Below are positions 8,347 to 15,708 of a stretch of 32,500 nucleotides of DNA, one piece after another. The stretch is from contig JAHHOT010000180.1 in the NCBI GenBank assembly GCA_018677555.1, positions 1-32,500 of the forward strand, in the 5' to 3' direction. Each line of letters begins with the position of its first letter. The stretch's first letter is position 1. Made by a program: the position numbers and the translations under genes. Below the pieces are notes generated by a model. The model did no database searches, was not told where the DNA came from, and saw only the letters and a list, made by a program, of their open reading frames with translations. Source of the stretch: Gammaproteobacteria bacterium. Its GTDB lineage: Bacteria > Pseudomonadota > Gammaproteobacteria > Steroidobacterales > Woeseiaceae.

Positions 8347-9116
8347 TGCGACTCGCATTCGTTCCTGTCATGGGCGTATTTTTCGCGGCCACGGCGAACG
8401 CGCATCACTCGGTACTTCATTACGATGGAAAAACAGAAGTCAGGATCAGTGGCGTTATCAGCAAAGCACGCTACGGATTTCCGCACAGCAAGTACCAGAT
8501 CGAAGTCCGGAACGACGACGGCAGCAGCATATCGTGGACGCTGACAACCGAGGACCCGCGCGACGCACGACGCCTGGGTTTTGCCGAGGCCATCAAGGCA
8601 CTGCGGCCGGGCGATGAAATCGCCGTCATCGGCTGGCCCCACAAGTTCAACAATTACGAATTACGTGGTCACCAGTTACATTATCCGGACGGTCGGGTTG
8701 TGATGCTGCGCAGAGGAAACTACATCTGGCCGAAGGACATTCTCAGGCTCGACAAGCTGTATTACAGCCCGTCGGATATTCCGGCGAGCATTCGCGACAG
8801 CGACACGTCGCGCCCATTCGATGAGCAACTCGTCGAATGGATCGACGAAGGCGACCATGTAGCCCGCGCTGCATGGGAGTCGGCGCAGCAACGCCCGCGC
8901 CTTATCGGCATCCGGGATCAGGGTGAAGTGACGTTTTCCGGAATCGACGAACTACTGAGTTGCCATACGGAGCGGCCGGACTTCAGGGTAGTCGTCGATC
9001 TTGCCGACCTCGATGGCGCACAACGCGAGATCATCCAACCGAACAGCACGTACGTTTCCGAATACAACCGCGTGCTGTCGCGGTGGTGGGAACAGGAACA
9101 CGAGAGCTGCGACTAG
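8346..9116 (+). CDS. DUF6152-like periplasmic protein (long form)
   Basis: The ORF track opens at 8223, but that start lies inside the previous gene. ATG 8346 sits at the TGATG overlap and gives MRLAFVPVMGVFFAATANA, an ideal signal peptide with an ANA cleavage site. The 256-aa protein would mature to an N-terminal HHSVLHYDG, the same His-His start as the short paralogue. Residues 28-120 match the short form (VRISGVISKARYGFPHSKYQIEV, GDEIAVIGWPHKF). The extra 120 C-terminal residues are unique, rich in charged residues and contain a Cys near the end (HESCD). The duplication of one domain in one operon argues for two partners or a receptor and a chaperone. I cannot assign an activity. Confidence 0.75.
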   Translation: MRLAFVPVMGVFFAATANAHHSVLHYDGKTEVRISGVISKARYGFPHSKYQIEVRNDDGSSISWTLTTEDPRDARRLGFAEAIKALRPGDEIAVIGWPHKFNNYELRGHQLHYPDGRVVMLRRGNYIWPKDILRLDKLYYSPSDIPASIRDSDTSRPFDEQLVEWIDEGDHVARAAWESAQQRPRLIGIRDQGEVTFSGIDELLSCHTERPDFRVVVDLADLDGAQREIIQPNSTYVSEYNRVLSRWWEQEHESCD

Positions 9117-9118
9117 CT

Positions 9119-9562
9119 GTGGCATTTCTCGTTTGGCTCGAACAGACAGCACTTGCCACCTGGGTCGGCGAGTCTCTGTACGGATACCCGTTTCTGCTCA
9201 GCATGCATGTCACGGGTCTCGCGCTCATCGTCGGTATCAGCAGCGTCATCAACCTCAGCCTGCTCGGTGTTCTGCCCGTGACGGCTCGCGATGTACAAGG
9301 CTCGCTGCTGCGTCTCGCCTGGGCGGGATTCGCGATCAACGCACTTTCCGGCATCGCCCTGTTCACGTCGCAGGCAACGTATTTTGTGACCAGCGCAGCG
9401 TTTCTGAGCAAACTCCTGTGTATCATCTGCGGCATTATGACCGTTGCCATCATCCAAAGCAGATGTCGCAGCAATCGCAGCATCGGCCGCGTACTGCCCG
9501 CGTTCGGCCTTTTGTGCTGGCTTGCTGCGATTGCGGCGGGTCGCCTGATCGCCTACCTGTGA
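9119..9562 (+). CDS. Small four-helix membrane protein (DUF6644-like), copy 1
   Basis: The track start at 8960 lies inside the upstream gene. GTG 9119, 2 bp after that gene's stop, is the likely start, giving 147 aa. Four hydrophobic segments are apparent, at about 18-45, 60-82, 90-110 and 120-146. Features shared with the next gene are an N-terminal WLE, a conserved His in helix 1-2 (SMHVTGLAL), GFAINALSG, a Lys in FLSKLL, and a C-terminal GRLIAYL. These match what I recall of DUF6644, an uncharacterised inner-membrane family found beside DUF6152. The single intramembrane His could be a metal or heme ligand. It is part of the envelope operon. Confidence 0.7.
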   Translation: MAFLVWLEQTALATWVGESLYGYPFLLSMHVTGLALIVGISSVINLSLLGVLPVTARDVQGSLLRLAWAGFAINALSGIALFTSQATYFVTSAAFLSKLLCIICGIMTVAIIQSRCRSNRSIGRVLPAFGLLCWLAAIAAGRLIAYL

Positions 9563-9565
9563 CGA

Positions 9566-10060
9566 ATGACCGTGATTGAGTCTGTCGTAAACTGGATAGA
9601 AGGCGGCGTTATCAATAGCTGGGTGGTTGGCAGTGCCTGGGTCTGGCCGACGCTGGAAATTCTTCATTTCGTCGGACTGTCGTTGTTGCTCGGCGCGATT
9701 GTTGTCGTCGATCTGCGCATGGCGGGCCTCATTCGGTCGCTCGAACTCACCGCCGTGACACGCTTGCTGCCATTGGCGGGGCTGGGGTTCCTGATCAACG
9801 TCACAACCGGCGTGTTGTTCTTCTTCGGCGACCCGGCGCGCTATTCCGTCAACGTCGGTTTTCAGATCAAGATGTTACTGGTGGTGCTCGCAGGGGTGAA
9901 TGCACTCTGGTTCTTTATGAAGATCGAACCGCAGGTGCAGCACTGGACACCCGGCAGCGCACCACCGTTGACGGCGCGTCTCGTCGGCGTAACGTCGCTG
10001 GCCACGTGGTTCGGAGTCCTCCTGCTGGGGCGCCTGATCCCCTACATCGGAACGGGTTAG
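9566..10060 (+). CDS. Small four-helix membrane protein (DUF6644-like), copy 2
   Basis: A 164-aa membrane protein, 3 bp after copy 1 and clearly its paralogue. The N-terminus NWIEGGVINSWVVGSAWVWP, the helix with ILHFVGLSLLLG, the LGFLINVTTGVLFFFG segment, FQIKMLL and the terminal GRLIPYIG line up with WLE, SMHVTGLAL, GFAINALSGIALF, FLSKLLC and GRLIAYL in copy 1. Four transmembrane helices are predicted by eye. Tandem paralogues of this size often form an obligate heterodimer in the inner membrane. The conserved His on the second helix is the only obvious candidate functional residue. The CopD/DUF2214-like appearance is suggestive only. Confidence 0.75.
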   Translation: MTVIESVVNWIEGGVINSWVVGSAWVWPTLEILHFVGLSLLLGAIVVVDLRMAGLIRSLELTAVTRLLPLAGLGFLINVTTGVLFFFGDPARYSVNVGFQIKMLLVVLAGVNALWFFMKIEPQVQHWTPGSAPPLTARLVGVTSLATWFGVLLLGRLIPYIGTG

Positions 10061-10063
10061 GCG

Positions 10064-10771
10064 ATGCCTCATAACTTCCACTGGCAAGGCAAGCCGCTTG
10101 CCGCCGTGCTGCTGGCAATTTTCGCCGCACTTCTGGCCGTGACCGCCAGCGCTCATGGCGTCAGCGGCACCGATGCCGCCTTTCTCGAGAGGAGCAGCGG
10201 CATAAATTTGCCGGGCTTCACCTACCTGGGCGCGAAGCACATGGTCACCGGCTATGATCATCTGCTGTACCTGACCGGTGTCATATTTTTTCTGCGTCAC
10301 CTGCGCGACGTCGCTTTATATGTAACGCTTTTTGCCCTTGGCCACAGCATCACGCTGTTGACCGGCGTACTCGCCGGACTGCAGCTCAATGCGTACATCG
10401 TCGACGCGGTCATCGGCCTGTCCATCGTCTACAAAGCCTTCGAAAACCTGGGCGGTTTCCGCGCTTGTTTCGGCGTCCAGCCCAACCCCAAAGGCGCGGT
10501 ATTTCTGTTCGGCCTGGTGCACGGATTCGGCCTGGCAACGAAGTTGCAGGATCTCGCACTGTCCGACGAGGGGCTGGTGGCGAACATGATCGCATTCAAC
10601 GTTGGCGTGGAGATCGGGCAGTTACTGGCGCTCGTTTTTCTGCTGACTTTCTTCAACATCTGGCGCTCAACGCCGGGGTTTGCAAAACACGCCTACGGCT
10701 TTAACGTGCTGTTGATGTTCGCGGGCTTTGCCTTGTTCGGTTATCAGACCATGGGATTCTTTTATGAATAA
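10064..10771 (+). CDS. HupE/UreJ-type metal permease
   Basis: A 235-aa polytopic inner-membrane protein of the HupE/UreJ_2 type, related to nickel and cobalt uptake permeases. The N-terminus ends in LLAVTASA, an AxA signal-peptidase site at residue 30, followed by HGVSGTDAAF. The conserved transport motifs are GAKHMVTGYDHLLYL, FALGHSITLL, FGLVHGFGLATK and FNVGVEIGQL. These His, Asp and Glu residues in helices are the presumed metal path. About six or seven helices remain after cleavage. Family members carry Ni2+ or possibly other divalent metals across the inner membrane. The last 8 bases overlap the start of the following anchored protein, a pairing I recognise from other HupE loci. Confidence 0.9.
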   Translation: MPHNFHWQGKPLAAVLLAIFAALLAVTASAHGVSGTDAAFLERSSGINLPGFTYLGAKHMVTGYDHLLYLTGVIFFLRHLRDVALYVTLFALGHSITLLTGVLAGLQLNAYIVDAVIGLSIVYKAFENLGGFRACFGVQPNPKGAVFLFGLVHGFGLATKLQDLALSDEGLVANMIAFNVGVEIGQLLALVFLLTFFNIWRSTPGFAKHAYGFNVLLMFAGFALFGYQTMGFFYE

Positions 10772-11390
10772 TGGTTCACATTCATCTGGAAGCATCTTGA
10801 AAGGTGTGCTGGCGTCATTTCTCGCGGCCGCATTGGTGACGGTTCTTTTCGTCCTGCCCGCGGAGTACGGCAAGGACCCGACCGGAATTGGCGATGTGCT
10901 GGGTCTCACGGGTATTGCCGCAGAGCGGCACAGCCCGACAATGGTAATGGAGGGAGCGTTCCCGGCCATCGTCGAGGACTTCGACGAGTACGAGCCACCG
11001 ATCATCGGGCTGCCGTTCAGCGCGACGCTCGACGGTGGCTTTGCGACGCAAACAGTCAACATCTCGTTGCAACCCGGCGAGCAGGTGGAGTACAAGGCAG
11101 TCATGGAGCGCGGCGACATGCTCGTCTACTCCTGGACCAGCAACGCCTCGGAAATTTATACGGATTTTCACGCCGATCCGGGACGCAAAGCCGACGGATA
11201 CCCGGCGGGATACTTCGTCCGTTACGTCGAATCGGAGTCAGGCGAGGGGCACGGCTCGATTGTCGCGCCTTTCACGGGGAACCACGGCTGGTACTGGCTC
11301 AACATCAGCGAGGAAGACGTCGACATCGAGTTGAGAGTCGCCGGTTACTTTGACACGATCAACGAACTCGGCCGCTCGTTTCAGTACTGA
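10764..11390 (+). CDS. HupE-associated single-pass anchored protein
   Basis: The ORF track begins at 10728 inside hupE, but ATG 10764 overlaps the hupE stop by 8 bases and begins a better protein of 208 aa. One transmembrane helix is at about 12-31 (LKGVLASFLAAALVTVLFVLP), followed by the family hallmark AEYGKDPTGIGDVLGLTGI. The C-terminal 100 residues form a periplasmic beta domain (LQPGEQVEYKAVMERGDML, GNHGWYWLNISEEDVDIEL). Proteins of this kind follow HupE genes in many Proteobacteria and are annotated only as transmembrane anchor proteins. It probably docks a periplasmic partner to the permease. It is the last gene of the operon, and no terminator is visible in the 13 bp before the convergent hpaR gene. 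Confidence 0.8.
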   Translation: MNNGSHSSGSILKGVLASFLAAALVTVLFVLPAEYGKDPTGIGDVLGLTGIAAERHSPTMVMEGAFPAIVEDFDEYEPPIIGLPFSATLDGGFATQTVNISLQPGEQVEYKAVMERGDMLVYSWTSNASEIYTDFHADPGRKADGYPAGYFVRYVESESGEGHGSIVAPFTGNHGWYWLNISEEDVDIELRVAGYFDTINELGRSFQY

Positions 11391-11403
11391 TTGAGCGCCG
11401 ATC

Positions 11404-11877
11404 TCAGGACTCGGTTGATTCGAGCGCGACGTACATGCGTCTGAGTTGCTCGTAGAGCTGGTCGAGACCGTCTTTGCCGAACGCTTCCTCTATCTGCGCA
11501 TAACAGGCCTCGGAATCCGGCGCGACCGCCTCGAACAGCCGGCGGCCGTCACGCGTCAACGAAACAATCGAGCGGCGCTGATCGGTTTCGACGCGGGTGC
11601 GTTTCACATAGCGCTTGGTTTCCAGGAACTGCAATATGCGCGTGAGGCTCGGGGCCAACAGCATACAACGCTCAGCCAGTTCACTGACCTCCAGTCCGTC
11701 CACCTCGGCGAGTCCGCGTATCACCCGCCACTGCTGCTCCGTCAAACCGTGACGCCGCAACATAGGCCGGAATCGACGCATTGCGGATTCACGCGCCTGC
11801 AACAACGCCATCGGCAGGGAGTGCGCGAAATCGCGCATCGGCAATCGCGCGTTGTTTTTCTGCCTGTCGTCTGCCAT
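11404..11877 (-). CDS. hpaR: MarR-family homoprotocatechuate operon regulator HpaR
   Basis: A 157-aa winged-helix repressor. It closely resembles enterobacterial HpaR: LPMALLQARESAMRRFRPML, RHGLTEQQWRVIRGLAEVDG, PSLTRILQFLE and DQRRSIVSLTRDGRRLF match the family in order. HpaR represses the hpa genes and releases DNA on binding 4-hydroxyphenylacetate or homoprotocatechuate. The track start (11910) overlaps the upstream gene by 28 bases. The internal ATG at 11877 lies 5 bp after that gene's stop and is more likely. It is the last gene of the minus-strand hpa operon, so it would be autoregulated through the palindrome at 15631-15646. Confidence 0.9.
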   Translation of the reverse strand: MADDRQKNNARLPMRDFAHSLPMALLQARESAMRRFRPMLRRHGLTEQQWRVIRGLAEVDGLEVSELAERCMLLAPSLTRILQFLETKRYVKRTRVETDQRRSIVSLTRDGRRLFEAVAPDSEACYAQIEEAFGKDGLDQLYEQLRRMYVALESTES

Positions 11878-11882
11878 TTCGG

Positions 11883-12485
11883 TCAGGGCTGGTGTTTGCC
11901 AGCTTCCCAACCACCATTGGCGCCAATGGTCTCTCGCGCGACCTGTGCCGGTAATTCCTCGATTTCCGTTGCCATCGAATCGTTCCAGCGGTTCAGGAAA
12001 CCGAACAACGCGACCGAAGCGACGATTTCGACGACCTGGCCTTCATCGAAATGTTCGTAGGCGGCGGCAAAGTCGTCGGCGGTCGTCTGCGCGGGAGACA
12101 TGGCACCGTGGTAAGCAAGCCTGAGCGCTGCGCGCTCCGCCTCGCTGAACAGGTCGCTGGTCTCGAAACTCCAGACGTTTGCAATTTTTTCGGCTGATGC
12201 AGCATAGATCTTGCTCAGGTTTGCCATGTGTGCCTGGCAATAGCGGCAGCCCGCGACCTGGCTTGCGATCAGGCTGACCAGCATCTTCAGCTCTTCTGCA
12301 ACCGTGCCCTCGTACAGTACGACCTTGTTGAGTTCCATGAAAGCACGCACGATATTCGGCCGTCTGGCCATCGTTTGAATACTGTTGGGCGTGAAGCCAC
12401 GCGTCTCGCGGTAATGAATGAAGCGCTCCTGAATGTCTTCGGGCACCGCGTCGAACGGCAATGGTTGCATATGTGGCATCGGCAC
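11883..12485 (-). CDS. Carboxymuconolactone decarboxylase / AhpD-like family protein
   Basis: A 200-aa helical protein of the CMD/AhpD superfamily. The redox-type CxxC is in GCRYCQAHMANLSK, with the family His three residues after the second Cys. Other family elements are LKMLVSLIASQVAG before it and AERAALRLAYHGAMSP after. Members act either as gamma-carboxymuconolactone decarboxylases or as peroxidase-like alkylhydroperoxidases. A CxxC with downstream His points to the AhpD-like group. It is the fifth gene of the hpa operon, 15 bp after the LigB-like gene. A role in protecting the ferrous dioxygenase from peroxides is possible, but none is demonstrated by the sequence. Confidence 0.85.
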   Translation of the reverse strand: MPMPHMQPLPFDAVPEDIQERFIHYRETRGFTPNSIQTMARRPNIVRAFMELNKVVLYEGTVAEELKMLVSLIASQVAGCRYCQAHMANLSKIYAASAEKIANVWSFETSDLFSEAERAALRLAYHGAMSPAQTTADDFAAAYEHFDEGQVVEIVASVALFGFLNRWNDSMATEIEELPAQVARETIGANGGWEAGKHQP

Positions 12486-12500
12486 TCCTCGATGTGTGAG

Positions 12501-13334
12501 TCAGGCGGCTGCGTCCAGGTCAAACCTGGCGACCGTGCAGCCCACCGCGAAGATCGGCAGGTCGGCGGTATAGAATTGCAGTGTGCCTGGAACTCGCGCT
12601 GCTGCCGCGATCGCAATGAACGTCCGAATCTCGAAGCCGCCCTGACCCGCGTCGGCGTAGGTCTGCTCGTCGGTGTAGTCGAGCAACGCAGCCTTGTCGT
12701 TGCGCATCAATCGATCGAGAAAGTCGCGATCCCATTCCTCATTGATTTTTCCGGAATCCGGCGTTGCGGGCCAGTGGGAAATGCCGCCGGTACCGACGAT
12801 GGCTATGCGCTCCGGCACCGCGTCACAGGCACGGCGCAGCGCTTCGCCGAAAGCCCACGCACGTGGCAGCGGCGTCAGGGGCGGACCCTGGCAATTGATG
12901 TTTACGGGCACGACCGGCATGTCGAAGCGCGGCGTCAGGAAATTCAACGGCACGATGATCCCGTGATCGAACTTCCACTCCTCGGCATACGCAACGTCGA
13001 CGGTATTCATGATTTCGCGGGTCAGGCGCAGCGACAGGTCGGCATTGCCGGGAATTTTCCGGCGCTCGATTTGCAGCCATTCCGGGTCTTCGATAGGACC
13101 CTCGTAGTAGTCCGCCATGCCGACGCAATAGGCCGGCATATTGTTCATGAAGAAATTGGCGAAATGCTCCGCCGCAACGACAACGAGTGCTTCCGCCCCG
13201 GATGCCTCGATCTCCTGGCGCTGCACATCGAATGCCGCGTAGAACTCTTCTCGCAGCGCTTTGTCCTTGACCAGATTCGCGCGCCCGGTGATGCCCGGTG
13301 CGTGACTGCAAACACCCGCGTATACAAGGCTCAT
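12501..13334 (-). CDS. Class III extradiol ring-cleavage dioxygenase, catalytic subunit (LigB family)
   Basis: The track ORF (12501-13451) is too long. The true ATG at 13334 overlaps the stop of the LigA-like gene (ATGA) and gives 277 aa starting MSLVYAGVCSHAPGI. Fe(II) ligands of LigB enzymes are visible as His11 (SHAPGI), His57 (AAEHFANFF) and a Glu near 199-200 (INEEWDRDF). The acid/base histidines are His124 (FDHGIIVPL) and His187 (GTGGISHWP). It opens a catechol ring next to one hydroxyl. Given the neighbours hpaE and hpaF, the substrate is probably homoprotocatechuate, cleaved 2,3 to a carboxymethyl-hydroxymuconic semialdehyde. By sequence alone protocatechuate is also possible. Confidence 0.9.
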   Translation of the reverse strand: MSLVYAGVCSHAPGITGRANLVKDKALREEFYAAFDVQRQEIEASGAEALVVVAAEHFANFFMNNMPAYCVGMADYYEGPIEDPEWLQIERRKIPGNADLSLRLTREIMNTVDVAYAEEWKFDHGIIVPLNFLTPRFDMPVVPVNINCQGPPLTPLPRAWAFGEALRRACDAVPERIAIVGTGGISHWPATPDSGKINEEWDRDFLDRLMRNDKAALLDYTDEQTYADAGQGGFEIRTFIAIAAAARVPGTLQFYTADLPIFAVGCTVARFDLDAAA

Positions 13335-13666
13335 TGGCTGTTCTCTTCCACGGTGAAACTGTCGCCGCCACCCGTCATGGCATAAATGCCGGCGCGCACC
13401 GGCCCATAGCGCTCGATCCCCTTGCGCATCATGTCGAGATAGTCGAACCATTCGATGCCCAGGAAAGCCGCGTAATGCATCAGGATCTGGCCGTTCACAC
13501 CCAGCACGTACAGGAGTCCAATGTCGCCGTCGCGCAGCGCGCGCCGCTCCTCGTCATCCAGGTCGTAGCTGTCCAGCAAGGCGTCGAGATCCGCCCGGTA
13601 GGATTCCTGCGCAGCCGGGTCGCGATTGAGGACGTAAAGAACCTTCTGCAGGTTATACAGGCTCAT
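13331..13666 (-). CDS. Extradiol dioxygenase small subunit (LigA family)
   Basis: A 111-aa helical protein resembling the alpha subunit of protocatechuate 4,5-dioxygenase, with [55 protein letters not shown]. LigA subunits have no metal site and cover the active site of LigB, helping substrate recognition. The stop overlaps the ligB start by 4 bases (ATGA) and its own start overlaps the stop of hpaE by one base, so three proteins are translated in a chain. Canonical HpaD enzymes of the homoprotocatechuate pathway do not have a separate small subunit, which makes this arrangement notable. Confidence 0.85.
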   Translation of the reverse strand: MSLYNLQKVLYVLNRDPAAQESYRADLDALLDSYDLDDEERRALRDGDIGLLYVLGVNGQILMHYAAFLGIEWFDYLDMMRKGIERYGPVRAGIYAMTGGGDSFTVEENSQ

Positions 13667-15186
13667 TACGCGCCCAACTTCGGTACCGGGTGGGTGCCCA
13701 TCGCGATGCAGACGTTTTTCGTCTCCATGTAGAACTCGAAACTGTAGTCACCTCCGTCCCGCCCGATACCGCTCGCTTTCATGCCGCCGAACGGAGCTGG
13801 CAGGTGGCGGTTATTCTCGGAGTTTACCCAGATCATCCCGGCATCGATGCCGGCAGCCAATCGATGGCCGCGGCCGATATCATTGGTCCATACATAGCCT
13901 GCAAGGCCGTACTCGATGTCGTTGGCGATGCGCAGCGCGTCCGCTTCATCGGAGAACGGGATTGCCGTTAGCACCGGTCCGAAAATCTCCTGCTGCGCGA
14001 TGCGCATGCTGTTGTCGGCGTCGACGAACAGGGTCGGTTCGACGAAGTTACCCTTGCCATCGAGCGGCGCCGGCTTGCCGCCAGCCGCGATCCGCGCACC
14101 GTCTTGCGGCGCCATCTCGAAGTAGCTGCAAACCTTTTCGAAATGACGCTGGTGAATCAGCGGCCCGATCTCGGTTGCGGGATCCAGCGGATGCCCGACT
14201 TTCAGCTTGCCGATACGCTCGACCAGGCGGCCGATGAATTCGTCCTGAATCGTCTCCTGTACCAGCAAGCGGCTGGACGAGGTACACCGCTCGCCATTCA
14301 GGCTATAAATCATGAACACCACGGCGTCCAGCGCCCGCTCCAGATCGGCATCGTCGAAAACAATGACCGGATTCTTGCCCCCCAGCTCGAAATGCACCCG
14401 TTTCAGCGTGGCGGCGCCCTGCCGCATAATATGGCTGCCGGTCGACGATTCGCCGACGAAAGCAACGGCCTTGATCGCGGGATGCTCGGTCAGCGCCTTG
14501 CCGGCATCCTCTCCCAGGCCCTGCACGCAATTCAGTACGCCCGCAGGAAGTCCCGCTTCGCTGGCGATTTCCGCCAGCATCATCGCGCTATAGGGCGACC
14601 ACTCAGCGGGTTTGTGAACCACCGTGCAGCCGGCTGCCAGCGCCGGCGCTATCTTCCATGTCGACAGCATGAACGGTGTATTCCATGGCGTAATCACACC
14701 GACCGGACCGATTGGCTGGCGGACGGAATAGTTGAGGTGTTGCTCGGCGGGCAGAGACTGGCCGTCACGCGCAGACGGCGCCATGTCGGCGAAGAAACGG
14801 AAGTTGGCGGCACCGCGGATCGCGGCCTTGCTCATGAAGCGATAGGCCTGGCCGGAGTCGAAACTTTCGACGACCGCAATTTCGTGGGCGTTGGCCTCGA
14901 TCGCGTCAGCCACTTTGTGCAGAATCTTCTTGCGCTCCTTGCCCGGTATCGATTGCCAGTGCGCGAACGCCTCGGCTGAGCTGCGGCACGCGGCATCGAT
15001 GTCCTCGGCATTCCCGGCACTGACCTGGCCGATCAGGCTGTTGTCGACAGGCGTGACGTTGTCGAACGTTTTTCCGGAGCGGCCGACAGCGTGCCGGCCA
15101 TCAATGAAATGGGGCAGCGGCGCGTCCCGGAAGCGTTGTAACTGCGTGGCTGCGAGCTCGAGGTTGCCTTCGGCGGTACTGGACAT
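13666..15186 (-). CDS. hpaE: 5-carboxymethyl-2-hydroxymuconate semialdehyde dehydrogenase (aldehyde dehydrogenase family)
   Basis: The track ORF begins at 15339 inside hpaF. ATG 15186 lies 20 bp after the hpaF stop and starts [12 protein letters not shown], leaving a normal 506-aa aldehyde dehydrogenase. Visible are [20 protein letters not shown] (NAD site), [12 protein letters not shown], the general base Glu in HFELGGKNP, the nucleophile Cys in [12 protein letters not shown] and [19 protein letters not shown] and GERCTSSSR are typical of the HpaE branch, which oxidises the ring-fission semialdehyde of homoprotocatechuate to the acid. Its position between hpaF and the dioxygenase genes supports this. 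It ends with a TAATG overlap with the LigA-like gene. Confidence 0.92.
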   Translation of the reverse strand: MSSTAEGNLELAATQLQRFRDAPLPHFIDGRHAVGRSGKTFDNVTPVDNSLIGQVSAGNAEDIDAACRSSAEAFAHWQSIPGKERKKILHKVADAIEANAHEIAVVESFDSGQAYRFMSKAAIRGAANFRFFADMAPSARDGQSLPAEQHLNYSVRQPIGPVGVITPWNTPFMLSTWKIAPALAAGCTVVHKPAEWSPYSAMMLAEIASEAGLPAGVLNCVQGLGEDAGKALTEHPAIKAVAFVGESSTGSHIMRQGAATLKRVHFELGGKNPVIVFDDADLERALDAVVFMIYSLNGERCTSSSRLLVQETIQDEFIGRLVERIGKLKVGHPLDPATEIGPLIHQRHFEKVCSYFEMAPQDGARIAAGGKPAPLDGKGNFVEPTLFVDADNSMRIAQQEIFGPVLTAIPFSDEADALRIANDIEYGLAGYVWTNDIGRGHRLAAGIDAGMIWVNSENNRHLPAPFGGMKASGIGRDGGDYSFEFYMETKNVCIAMGTHPVPKLGA

Positions 15187-15206
15187 TGACGTATCTCGAC
15201 GAGTTC

Positions 15207-15602
15207 TCAACGGGCTTCGCGCCGTGCCATGTAATCGCGAAGGTTGTTTTTCTTGAACGTGAGCACCGGATGGATTTCCTGAATCTCGAAGGAAATCGCG
15301 AGTGGCGAGCTTGCGCTGACGGGCTCGAGAAATTCGCACAACACACGAAACATGTGCTCTCCGGCTTCGCGTCGCAGCGCTTCGGGACGCCCGTGACCCA
15401 GTTTCCAGGTCAGGTGCACAAACTGGTTGTCCGGGTGTCCGTCCGCAATCCTGTAGTGCTCGCGGCGCGCGGCGCGGGTGCGCAATCCGCCGAGCGGGAA
15501 CGCGTCGATGCCGGCTGCGGTCCGGTGCAAGGTCTCAATCAGGTCGCTGATGCTGATGCGCGACTCCAGATTGGAGGAGTATTCGACGATCTGATGTGGC
15601 AT
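15207..15602 (-). CDS. hpaF: 5-carboxymethyl-2-hydroxymuconate delta-isomerase (tautomerase fold)
   Basis: The ORF track uses GTG 15632, which falls inside the operator palindrome. ATG 15602 gives MPHQIVEYSSNLES, placing Pro2 at the mature N-terminus as the catalytic base expected of a CHMI-type tautomerase, so this is the right start (131 aa). Further family segments are HYRIADGHPDNQFVHLTWKLGHGR and LAISFEIQEIHP. The enzyme ketonises the conjugated diene triacid made by HpaE. It is the first gene of the minus-strand operon and lies right under the palindromic operator. I cannot see a strong ribosome site before ATG 15602. Confidence 0.9.
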   Translation of the reverse strand: MPHQIVEYSSNLESRISISDLIETLHRTAAGIDAFPLGGLRTRAARREHYRIADGHPDNQFVHLTWKLGHGRPEALRREAGEHMFRVLCEFLEPVSASSPLAISFEIQEIHPVLTFKKNNLRDYMARREAR

Positions 15603-15622
15603 GCGGAAGCGAGCAGCGCTCG

Positions 15623-15651
15623 TTGAATTCACTTAACATGTTAAGTATACT
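15623..15651 (+). promoter_or_regulatory. Promoter of the DapA-type aldolase gene
   Basis: TTGAAT (15623-15628) and TATACT (15646-15651) are separated by exactly 17 bp, close to the sigma-70 consensus. The spacer is almost filled by the 16-bp palindrome, the ideal position for a repressor that blocks RNA polymerase. Transcription would begin near 15658, about 50 bp before the aldolase ATG. The GGGGAGG before ATG 15709 is a good ribosome site. Confidence 0.8.
15631..15646. promoter_or_regulatory. 16-bp perfect palindrome, candidate HpaR/MarR operator
   Basis: ACTTAACATGTTAAGT equals its own reverse complement. It sits between hpaF and the divergent aldolase gene and overlaps the spacer of the promoter above. 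The core TTAACATGTTAA recurs, with one change, in the other divergent hpa promoter region near 18011. MarR-family dimers bind palindromes of this length, and two MarR genes lie in the cluster. Confidence 0.8.
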
Positions 15652-15708
15652 CCGCCTCGTCCACAGGTCAAGCGCCGCTCTGCGGCGAATTTCGCGGGGA
15701 GGCATAAC

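Noticed and set aside
12228-13385. 385-aa plus-strand ORF opposite the AhpD-like and LigB genes
   Set aside because: It spans two real minus-strand genes and their boundary, with no motif or ribosome site.
14104-14979. 291-aa plus-strand ORF opposite hpaE
   Set aside because: Antisense shadow of the aldehyde dehydrogenase gene.
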